NCBI GenBank assembly: GCA_026225395.1
Contig: JAMFSR010000026.1
Location: 62,001 to 126,000, forward strand
Direction: 5' to 3'
DNA from: Granulicella sapmiensis
Lineage (GTDB): Bacteria; Acidobacteriota; Terriglobia; Terriglobales; Acidobacteriaceae
Length of the DNA stretch: 64,000 nt
Shown here: piece after piece, positions 1 to 7,211 of the stretch
How the letters are laid out: the number at the start of each line of letters is the position of its first letter
Numbering within the stretch: position 1 is the stretch's first letter
Made by a program: the position numbers and the translations under genes
Notes under the pieces: model-generated
What the model was told of the DNA's origin: nothing
The model's input: only the letters and a program-made list of their open reading frames with translations
Database searches by the model: none

Positions 1-1
1 C

Positions 2-226
2 GCTCCCACGGGTACATTCGAGTCTGCACTAAAGTTCTACGTTCTCAAAGTCCACCAGCACCCTGCAAAGAAGTTGCACATGGAAGCGGATCTGCCGAAG
101 GTAGCGTCCGAGGAGACTCTCTCCGCCTGTTCCGCCGCTTGCTGGACGCAGGGCAAGGACCAGTTCGGTGTCTTTGTGGAAGCAAAGGTCCCCGCTGGGC
201 ACGCTTTCAGCTTCTCTTTGCGCTGA
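2..226 (+). CDS. C-terminal fragment of an unidentified protein
   Basis: An open frame enters from the left edge and ends with TGA at 224-226, giving about 74 residues that read like ordinary protein (segments ALKFYVLKVHQ, KLHMEADLPKV and the ending HAFSFSLR). The alternating polar/hydrophobic pattern suggests a terminal beta-sandwich, as at the end of many secreted glycosidases, but this is only an impression and no family is assigned. It converges on the LacI gene, with 50 bases between the stops. The start lies outside the window. Confidence 0.4.
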   Translation, partial: APTGTFESALKFYVLKVHQHPAKKLHMEADLPKVASEETLSACSAACWTQGKDQFGVFVEAKVPAGHAFSFSLR

Positions 227-276
227 AAACATTGACCGCTGTTTGGATAATTGACCAGGTAGAGGTCGATGGTCAC

Positions 277-1335
277 TTACAGAGGGCGTCCGTGCCGCTT
301 TTTTGCAGGCCGACCATACTGCGCCTCGTCCGTCGGAGGGGCCACTGAATCTCTCAGCCTCAAAGCTGTCTTCAGTACGATATTTTTCGCAGGACTTGTA
401 TCGCCTTGTCTGCGGTCTAGCAATAATCGTGCAGCTGCTGATCCCAGTTGGTAGCCTGATTGGGAAACAGACGAGAGGGAAGGATTCGTCGTTTCGCAAA
501 GATCCATATCATCGAAGCCCATGATCGAAACATCTTCCGGGCATCGAAGTCCTGATTCGCGGACGGCAAGCAAAGCTCCCAGCGCCATCATGTCATTACT
601 TGCGAAAATTGCAGTAGGGCGAGGAATCAGCCGGAGTAAAATAGTGGCCTTGGCATGTCCGCCTTGCTTATCGAATGTTGTTTCTTGCATGTATTCAGGC
701 GGCATCGGAATCTTCGCTTGCTTCAGCGCGCGCTTAAAACCTGCAAGGCGATCTTTCGCGTTGGTCAGGTGCAATGGTCCAGTGATGATTCCCAGCCTCG
801 TGTGTCCCAATTCAAGTAGATGCCGTGTTGCGTTATAAGATCCCGCCTCGTGGTTAGCGGTCACACTGTCACCACTCCAATTTCTGGGGAGACGGTCAAC
901 GCATACCACGCCGGCTCCTGATCTCCGATACGACTCCGCTTGCGCCGTAAGGTCGCTGAAGTTCGACGGGATGACGATCAGGCCGGCCGGGAGGTAGGTC
1001 CTCAATTCGTTGAGTTGAATGATCTCTTTGGAGTGGTCGTTATCTGAATTGCACAGAATCAGGCGATATCCGTTGGAGAACGCTACGTCTTCCGCACCGC
1101 GGACGACGGCAGGGAAGAATGGGTTTAAAATATCGGGAATAATCATCCCGATCATGTTCGTCGTTTCGCGACGCAGACCACGCGCGAGCTGGCTTGGTTG
1201 ATATCCAACCGCTTGCACGGCTTCGAGTACCCGCGCACGCTTGCTTTCACTCACCTTCGCTGAGTTGTTCAGAACGTTTGAGACCGTTCCCAAGGAAACG
1301 CCTGCCATTCTGGCGATTTCCTGAATATTAGCCAA
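277..1335 (-). CDS. LacI-family transcriptional regulator
   Basis: DNA-binding repressor or activator of sugar genes. Residues 2-55 form the LacI helix-turn-helix and hinge (ANIQEIARMAGVSLGTVSNV, then the QLARGLRR hinge region). The rest is a periplasmic-binding-protein-like effector domain with the usual GFDDMDL and FASNDMMALGAL motifs. The open frame extends upstream to 1578, but that extension does not resemble the family. A TTG at 1335 places the helix-turn-helix at the N-terminus, has an AAAGGAAA ribosome site just upstream and gives 352 residues, normal for LacI proteins. It is transcribed away from the TonB receptor gene, and two palindromes in the shared intergenic region are its likely operators. 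The ligand is unknown; the adjacent transporter and kinase suggest a sugar or nucleoside. Confidence 0.9.
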   Translation of the reverse strand: MANIQEIARMAGVSLGTVSNVLNNSAKVSESKRARVLEAVQAVGYQPSQLARGLRRETTNMIGMIIPDILNPFFPAVVRGAEDVAFSNGYRLILCNSDNDHSKEIIQLNELRTYLPAGLIVIPSNFSDLTAQAESYRRSGAGVVCVDRLPRNWSGDSVTANHEAGSYNATRHLLELGHTRLGIITGPLHLTNAKDRLAGFKRALKQAKIPMPPEYMQETTFDKQGGHAKATILLRLIPRPTAIFASNDMMALGALLAVRESGLRCPEDVSIMGFDDMDLCETTNPSLSSVSQSGYQLGSAAARLLLDRRQGDTSPAKNIVLKTALRLRDSVAPPTDEAQYGRPAKKRHGRPL

Positions 1336-1412
1336 TGGCGCATTTTCCTTTCGGTCAGAGAGTTCAACCGCGAAACTTCGCGATCTAAAAGCACTAACTT
1401 TAACAACATTTT

Positions 1413-1424
1413 TGAAACATTTCA
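1413..1424. promoter_or_regulatory. Operator-like palindrome TGAAA-CA-TTTCA
   Basis: Perfect inverted repeat TGAAA N2 TTTCA located 78 bases upstream of the LacI start. The same half-sites with the same 2-base spacing recur at 1566-1577, so the pair probably binds the adjacent LacI regulator for autoregulation or looping. Binding is inferred. Confidence 0.5.
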
Positions 1425-1521
1425 GCGCTTCGCGAGGCCAAATCTGCGGAATAATCCCTTGTCTTGAATGCCACAAATCCGCCGTAATCAGGATACCGCG
1501 CAGCGTACCCCAAAAAATATC

Positions 1522-1551
1522 TTGACAAAGACGATGACTCCGAACTACGTT
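1522..1551 (+). promoter_or_regulatory. Candidate sigma70 promoter of the TonB receptor gene
   Basis: A consensus TTGACA at 1522-1527 is followed after 18 bases by TACGTT (1546-1551), a weak -10. Transcription would begin close to the palindrome at 1563-1580, the usual place for repressor blockage. Confidence 0.4.
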
Positions 1552-1562
1552 GTTGCCTGAAA

Positions 1563-1580
1563 TTTTGAAAGGTTTCAAAA
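1563..1580. promoter_or_regulatory. Operator-like palindrome TTTTGAAA-GG-TTTCAAAA
   Basis: Perfect 8-base arms with a 2-base centre, about 64 bases before the receptor start and just downstream of the candidate promoter. The core TGAAA-N2-TTTCA matches the site at 1413. Most likely an operator of the divergent LacI regulator. Confidence 0.55.
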
Positions 1581-1643
1581 ATTTTTCAAGATAGCGTCAT
1601 CTGCGGTCAAAAGAAAAATACGCTGCAGTAAGGAGCATGCAAC

Positions 1644-4600
1644 ATGAACGTCCTTCGCCACTGCCTCTCGTCCTCGAAAGTCCTCGGAATCTTTCTCGTT
1701 GTTTTGTTCGCCGCTTGCTTGGGCAACTTCGCAAATGCCCAGGCGACGAATGCCCAGATGTCCGGCAAGGTGGTTGACTCATCCGGAGCCGCAATTCCTA
1801 ATGCAACGGTCGAAGTGATCAATACAGGAACCGGCATGAATCGCACCGCTTCCACGTCGGCCACTGGCGAGTATGTCATTCCTTCTCTGCCGAGCGGAAC
1901 GTACAGCTTGAAAAGTGTTGTGACCGGCTTCAAAACTTATGCTCAATCCGGGATCGTTCTGGAGGACGGACAGAATGCTCGCGTGGATGTCGTCCTACAA
2001 ATCGGAAGTACGACTGAAACTATTCAGGTTTCGGCGAATGGAACGCAAGTAGATACCAGCTCGGCAAGTATCCGCACCGAGGTGGATGCTACGCAGATTG
2101 CAGAGCTGCCGCTCAACACGCGCGATTCTCTGCAACTCGTCACACTCGTGCCCGGCGTAGGAGATGCCACTCTGCCTCCCGCAGTTGTCAACCAGCGCAG
2201 CGGACCGACCTTCAGCGTGAACGGAAGCCGCATCAATGGCAGTGAAGTGTCGCTTGATGGCGCCATCCTCGTAACCGCACTCTACAACCGTCCAGCAAAC
2301 CTTCCCAATCCTGATTCGATTGGAGAATTCTCGCTTCTGACGAACAGCTATGGCGCAGAGTTCGGACACGCTTCTGGAGGAGCTTTCGTCGCGATCAGTA
2401 AGTCAGGCGTCAATACGTTCCACGGGTCGGCGTGGGAGTTTCTCCGCAACGATGCTCTGAATGCAAGGAACTGGTTCACGCTTCCGACGCAACGCAATCC
2501 CATCTTGAAGCAGAACCAGTTCGGTGTCGCCGGGGGCGGTCCGATCTGGAAAGATAGGGCGTTCTTCTACGCGACGTACGAAGGGCTACGCATTCACACG
2601 GTGACTCTTGAAAATCTCGCTACGATAACGCCTGCCCAACGTACCGGAGACTTTAGCTCTACGACTGCGCAACTCTACGACCCATACAAGGCGACCTGCA
2701 GCAATCCAACTGCTGGTGCCGCGAGTGGCAATAACCCGGGCACCGGTACCCTTCCCTGTAATTACACTGCCGCCAATGGATATGCAGGAAGGAACCAAAT
2801 CCCAATGAGCGAGTGGGACACCGTGTCGGTGGCCTTCATGCAGACATACATACCGATTCCGACTCTACAGCCCAGCGGGACGTATGCGTACACGGCCCAG
2901 GTGCCAAATCCTACCAGTGGCAACCAATACACGATTAGGGGTGACTACCGCGTAACCAAGCACGATCAGGCTTATGTCCGTTTCTTCCACATGACGGATA
3001 CGGCTGTGACTGGTCCCCCGTATGCCAGTCTTCTTTCCTCTCAGTATTACGAAAATTTTTCAGAAACCAACGCGGGTACCACTGTCAGGGATACGCACAC
3101 GTTCACGCCAAATTTGATCGCGGACTTCGGATATTCGGACACAAATCTCACGACTAAGGGGGTGCCCGAGGGAACGATCGTAACGGCGGAACAAATGGGC
3201 GCGAAATACTCTACCGGGGGCTACAACGTATCGCCTGATGTGACCGTATCTGGTGTCACAAGCTTTGGTTCCGCAAATCCCTGGTATGAGAATTCAGCTT
3301 TGAAGCAGGCTGATGCAAAGCTTACTTGGGTAAAGGGAAAACACTTGTTCCAGTTTGGTGCTACCGCCCTTCGGGAAGCGGAGGAGATCAACTGGATCAA
3401 CACGAACTCTTCCGGCAACCCAACCTTTAGCGGCCAGGAGACCGGACTCAACTGGGCGGATTATCTGATCGGCAAGCCTATCAGCTTTGGACAGTACACT
3501 CCCTATTACGGCAACGAGCACTCTGTGGAGTTGGGAAGCTATACTCAGGACACTTTCAAGGTTTCGTCGCGCCTGACATTGAATCTGGGCGTGCGGTACG
3601 ACGCGATTTTCCCCTGGCGTGAGATTCACCATGACTCTGCCTCCGTTGTCCTGACCAATCCCACTTTTCAATCCACTCGATTCCCAACGGCGCCTCCGGG
3701 TCTCTCGTTTCCAGGAGATAAGGGAATTCCGCAGGGAACGATCTTCATGGATAAATCCGACTTTGCACCACGCCTTGGATTTTCCTACGATGTCTTCGGC
3801 GATGGAAAAACCGCGGTTCGCGGTGGATATGGAGTCTTCTATAACCCGCCGGGAGCCATCACGCTGGCGAATGAAATTGAAGCTCCACCCTTCGAGCCGG
3901 AACTGGTGTTTACTCCCAATACCTTCACCGATCCCTACGGGGGGACTGGGTACACGGATCCATTCCCATATCCCTATCTCAATCCCGGAGCGAATCCATA
4001 CTTCGTGTACCCAGCACAGTATTACGCACCCGATCCGCATCTCAAGAACGCGTTCACGCAGCAGTACAACTTCAACATCCAACATGACTTTCCGAAAGAC
4101 CTGATGATGCAGGTCGGTTATGTCGGCAGCCATGGAAACCGGCTATGGGACGGAAATCAAGCCAATGCCGCTCCCTATTCTGCCGGCGGCACCGCGGCGA
4201 ACGCACAGTTGCGGCGTCCTTTCTTGCCACAGTATTACGGCGGTATCACGCGGATCGCTGATATTGGATTCTCTAACTACAACTCGCTGCAGGTCACCGG
4301 ACGCAAGCGCCTTTCCTCCGGTTTCACAATGCAGCTTGCCTACACATATTCAAAATCACTTGATGCTGGTTCCACGGCCGACGCGGATGGCGGTACGGAG
4401 CAAGACCCCGCCAATCCTATTGGCCCTGAATATGCCCGGTCTGATTTCAATCAGAAGCACCTCTTCCGTCTGAATGGGGTCTGGAATCTTCCGAAGTTCG
4501 ACAATCTCGGCTTCGCCAAATACGGCCTGGGTGCATGGGAAATTTCAGGAATCGTGAACTACAGCAGCGGATATCCATTCTCCGTAACAACCGGCTCCGC

Positions 4601-5009
4601 CGCGCCCTGGCTCGGAGCAGGGCGAGACATCGGGAACCTGCGCTTGAACGTTGTGCCGGGGACCAGCCCTTGTGCCGGATGTGGAAATAAGGACTCTTGG
4701 ACGACAACGGGTTACTTCAACAAGGCGGCCTACACTTCGCCTCTAACTGTGCTTGGAACCTTCGGGAACAGCGGACGCAATAGCCTTATCGGGCCTTCGT
4801 ATTTTGATACAGACATGAGTCTTGTGAAGAACTTTCCTTTCTTGCATCGCGCAGAGTCGAAAGTGCAATTTCGCGCTGACTTCTTCAATCTATTCAATAA
4901 CGTAAACTTCAACGCCCCAAATACCTCACTCTCGTCGTCGCAGTTTACCCGGGTCACCTCTTCCCAAAATGCCAGGCAGATTCAGCTCGCACTGCGATTG
5001 AGCTTCTAG
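1644..5009 (+). CDS. TonB-dependent receptor, Oar-like, with carboxypeptidase-regulatory domain
   Basis: Outer-membrane active transporter of 1121 residues, the acidobacterial counterpart of SusC-like receptors. Residues 1-33 are a signal peptide ending FANAQA. About 35-115 form a carboxypeptidase-regulatory-like beta-sandwich (GKVVDSSGAAIPNATVEV; LPSGTYSL). A plug-like domain follows (QIAELPLNTRD, FSVNGSRINGSEVSLDGA), then a long beta-barrel ending in LRLSF, whose terminal Phe is the usual outer-membrane assembly signal. AAGGAG at 1630-1635 supports the ATG. The downstream transporter and kinase genes run in the same direction, so it probably brings an oligomeric or glycosidic substrate into the periplasm. 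The actual substrate cannot be read from the sequence. Confidence 0.93.
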   Translation: MNVLRHCLSSSKVLGIFLVVLFAACLGNFANAQATNAQMSGKVVDSSGAAIPNATVEVINTGTGMNRTASTSATGEYVIPSLPSGTYSLKSVVTGFKTYAQSGIVLEDGQNARVDVVLQIGSTTETIQVSANGTQVDTSSASIRTEVDATQIAELPLNTRDSLQLVTLVPGVGDATLPPAVVNQRSGPTFSVNGSRINGSEVSLDGAILVTALYNRPANLPNPDSIGEFSLLTNSYGAEFGHASGGAFVAISKSGVNTFHGSAWEFLRNDALNARNWFTLPTQRNPILKQNQFGVAGGGPIWKDRAFFYATYEGLRIHTVTLENLATITPAQRTGDFSSTTAQLYDPYKATCSNPTAGAASGNNPGTGTLPCNYTAANGYAGRNQIPMSEWDTVSVAFMQTYIPIPTLQPSGTYAYTAQVPNPTSGNQYTIRGDYRVTKHDQAYVRFFHMTDTAVTGPPYASLLSSQYYENFSETNAGTTVRDTHTFTPNLIADFGYSDTNLTTKGVPEGTIVTAEQMGAKYSTGGYNVSPDVTVSGVTSFGSANPWYENSALKQADAKLTWVKGKHLFQFGATALREAEEINWINTNSSGNPTFSGQETGLNWADYLIGKPISFGQYTPYYGNEHSVELGSYTQDTFKVSSRLTLNLGVRYDAIFPWREIHHDSASVVLTNPTFQSTRFPTAPPGLSFPGDKGIPQGTIFMDKSDFAPRLGFSYDVFGDGKTAVRGGYGVFYNPPGAITLANEIEAPPFEPELVFTPNTFTDPYGGTGYTDPFPYPYLNPGANPYFVYPAQYYAPDPHLKNAFTQQYNFNIQHDFPKDLMMQVGYVGSHGNRLWDGNQANAAPYSAGGTAANAQLRRPFLPQYYGGITRIADIGFSNYNSLQVTGRKRLSSGFTMQLAYTYSKSLDAGSTADADGGTEQDPANPIGPEYARSDFNQKHLFRLNGVWNLPKFDNLGFAKYGLGAWEISGIVNYSSGYPFSVTTGSAAPWLGAGRDIGNLRLNVVPGTSPCAGCGNKDSWTTTGYFNKAAYTSPLTVLGTFGNSGRNSLIGPSYFDTDMSLVKNFPFLHRAESKVQFRADFFNLFNNVNFNAPNTSLSSSQFTRVTSSQNARQIQLALRLSF

Positions 5010-5050
5010 TCGTAAGAAGAGGTAAATTTGTACCTTGCTTGAGAATGTTT

Positions 5051-5083
5051 CAGAGTGTCGATGATCACCTCATCGACACTCTG
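5051..5083 (+). terminator. Strong hairpin after the receptor gene
   Basis: Perfect 14-base stem (CAGAGTGTCGATGA and its complement) around a 5-base loop, 41 bases after the receptor stop. No U-tract follows, so it may be an attenuating or RNA-stabilising stem, lowering expression of the downstream transporter relative to the receptor, rather than a full terminator. Confidence 0.6.
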
Positions 5084-5171
5084 AGGCCTTCAAGTCCACG
5101 GCAAGGGAGCAAATGACACTCTCGCTACAACCACTTCGCACCACCTGCCCTTATGGAGAAGGAAGCAATGT

Positions 5172-6161
5172 ATGTATCAGCCTGAAACGTATGGCCTTGC
5201 ACTTCTGTTCATGATCGGCAGCATGTTGTGCTGGGGATCGTGGGCGAACTCGATGAAGCTCTGTCCTGGATACAGATTTCAATTGCTTTATTGGGACTAC
5301 GTCATCGGCCTCATCATCGGCGCAGTCCTGTGGGGCGTTACGCTCGGCAATGCAGGGAATGTCGGCCTGAAGTTCTTCGCAGATATTGCCCACACCAGTT
5401 CTCACGCCATTCTGCTCGCCATGATCGGCGGCGCGATCTTCAATGTGGCCAACCTGCTTTTGGTTGCTGCCATTGATATCGCGGGTCTCGCCGTCGCGTT
5501 CCCGGTCGGCATTGGTCTTGCCCTCATCGTCGGCGCGATCAGCACGTATGTCATCTCGCCAAAAGGCAATCCGCTCCTGCTCTTCGGGGGTATCACTCTT
5601 GTCATAGGCGCCATCGTCTTCGACGCCATCGCCTATCGCCTGCGTGAAACCGAACACGCTGCCATGAGCAAACGCGGCATCATCATTAGCCTTATCTCGG
5701 GACTGCTCATGGGATCGTTCTATCCTTTCGTCTCGAAGTCGATGACGATCGAAGGCGCGCCCGGACCCTACGCAGCTTTGTTCTTCTTCGCTATCGGCGT
5801 CGCCATTTGCGCCATTCCAGTCAACTACTTCTTCATGCGTTTTCCGCTCGATGGCCGCGGACCCGCCGCGATGGGCAGTTACTTCAAGGCAAAGGGAAGC
5901 TGGCACTTCTGGGGCGCCGTTGGTGGCGGCATCTGGGGTACTGGAGCCATGGCGAACTTCGTCGCCTCACAAGCTCATATTGTCGGACCAACTGTTTCGT
6001 ACTCCATTGGCCAAGGCGCCACGATGATTTCAGCGTGCTGGGGTGTTTTCGTTTGGCATGAATTCAGCGCGGCTCCAGCGCGTGCCAAAACCATTCTGAC
6101 GTGGATGTTCATTTTCTTTGTTTGCGGCCTTACCGCGGTCGCTTGCGCTCCTATCTTCTGA
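5172..6161 (+). CDS. GRP/RhaT-like sugar transporter, DMT superfamily
   Basis: Inner-membrane sugar uptake protein of 329 residues with about ten hydrophobic helices. The opening (MYQPETYG, then FMIGSMLCWGSWANS) and the GSMLCWGSW-type first helix match the glucose/ribose porter and L-rhamnose-proton symporter group; close relatives are often labelled DMT-type permease. It is followed 34 bases later by a ribokinase-family gene, suggesting uptake and phosphorylation of the same sugar. A GGAGAAGGAAG ribosome site precedes the ATG at 5172; the ATG at 5168 is out of frame. The sugar is unproven: ribose is the simplest guess from the kinase. Confidence 0.82.
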   Translation: MYQPETYGLALLFMIGSMLCWGSWANSMKLCPGYRFQLLYWDYVIGLIIGAVLWGVTLGNAGNVGLKFFADIAHTSSHAILLAMIGGAIFNVANLLLVAAIDIAGLAVAFPVGIGLALIVGAISTYVISPKGNPLLLFGGITLVIGAIVFDAIAYRLRETEHAAMSKRGIIISLISGLLMGSFYPFVSKSMTIEGAPGPYAALFFFAIGVAICAIPVNYFFMRFPLDGRGPAAMGSYFKAKGSWHFWGAVGGGIWGTGAMANFVASQAHIVGPTVSYSIGQGATMISACWGVFVWHEFSAAPARAKTILTWMFIFFVCGLTAVACAPIF

Positions 6162-6195
6162 TTGCAACCCTTGATTGTCCTGAGGAGAAACCGAA

Positions 6196-7152
6196 GTGTC
6201 CGCGCAAAAGCCCATCATCGTTGTCGGTAGTATCAATACGGACCTCGTCGCGACGACGAAAAAAATGCCGCTCGCCGGTGAAACGCTCATCGCCACCAGC
6301 TTTCAGACTCATCCCGGTGGCAAAGGCGCGAACCAGGCCGTTGGCGTTGCGCGTCTCGGATATCCAGTGCGGCTCATCGGTCGCTTGGGTGCCGATGCAT
6401 TTGGTAAGGAGCTACGCACCTACCTTCAGCATGCAGGAGTTGATATCACCGGCGTTGCCACAAGCGACGGCGTTTCCGGTGTAGCCGTCATCACTGTCGC
6501 AGAGAGCGGTGAAAACAGCATCCTCGTAGCCCCCGGCGCCAACACTCAGGTCACACCGGAAGACCTCGACGCCAACGTTTCAGTTCTGCGAAGCGCAGGC
6601 ATGGTTCTCGCGCAGTTGGAAATTCCCCTCGAAACCGTCGAGCACCTGGCACGCATCTGTGCGAGAGAGAACGTGCCACTCGTCCTCGATCCTGCTCCGG
6701 CAGCGGAACTTCCTTCAAGCATCTTCAAAGACATCGCGTGGTTCACGCCGAACCAAACAGAAACAGCGTTCTATCTTGGCAGAAAATCCGGTAATGTATC
6801 ACCTTCCGAAACAGCGCAGCAGCTTCTTTCTAAGGGCTGCCAGGGTGTTGTGTTGAAGATGGGGGCTGAGGGGTCGTATGTGTGCTCGAAGAGTGGTGTG
6901 GACGATCAGATCCCAGCTTTCTCCGTCAAAGCAATTGATACAACAGCCGCTGGCGACGCGTTCAATGCCGGCTTCGCTACGGGGCTTATGCTCGGAAAGT
7001 CACCTCTTGATAGCACCGCATTCGCAGCGGCTGTAGCGGCGATTTCCGTGACACGTTCTGGCGCACAGCCTTCTATGCCCAGCATGTCCGAAGTTGAGAA
7101 ATTTTTGAAAAGCAGATCGCGCGACCTTACCAACGAACTCGCCGAACGGTAG
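6196..7152 (+). CDS. rbsK: Ribokinase (PfkB family)
   Basis: Cytoplasmic ATP-dependent sugar kinase of 318 residues. The N-terminal signature VVGSINTDLV, the substrate motif HPGGKGANQAVGVARLG and the C-terminal anion-hole and catalytic-base motif DTTAAGDAFNAGFATGL (second PfkB signature with the catalytic Asp) are all present. The start is GTG with GAGGAGA 8 bases upstream. It sits in a row with the sugar transporter and the secreted fusion protein. Family assignment is firm. The exact substrate (ribose, deoxyribose or another pentose/nucleoside) is less so. Confidence 0.9.
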   Translation: MSAQKPIIVVGSINTDLVATTKKMPLAGETLIATSFQTHPGGKGANQAVGVARLGYPVRLIGRLGADAFGKELRTYLQHAGVDITGVATSDGVSGVAVITVAESGENSILVAPGANTQVTPEDLDANVSVLRSAGMVLAQLEIPLETVEHLARICARENVPLVLDPAPAAELPSSIFKDIAWFTPNQTETAFYLGRKSGNVSPSETAQQLLSKGCQGVVLKMGAEGSYVCSKSGVDDQIPAFSVKAIDTTAAGDAFNAGFATGLMLGKSPLDSTAFAAAVAAISVTRSGAQPSMPSMSEVEKFLKSRSRDLTNELAER

Positions 7153-7211
7153 CGGCACCTTCACTTCCGGCATGGCCGAAAAGAAACAGAGCTGCACGAA
7201 AGGAAAACGCA

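Noticed and set aside
29-499. 156-residue open frame on the reverse strand over the end of the LacI gene
   Set aside because: Runs antisense to the partial plus-strand gene and in another frame of the LacI gene; composition is Arg/Ser/Pro rich without family features.
1336-1578. N-terminal extension of the first LacI regulator
   Set aside because: Sequence before the helix-turn-helix does not fit LacI proteins and covers the promoter region; a TTG with a ribosome site fits better.
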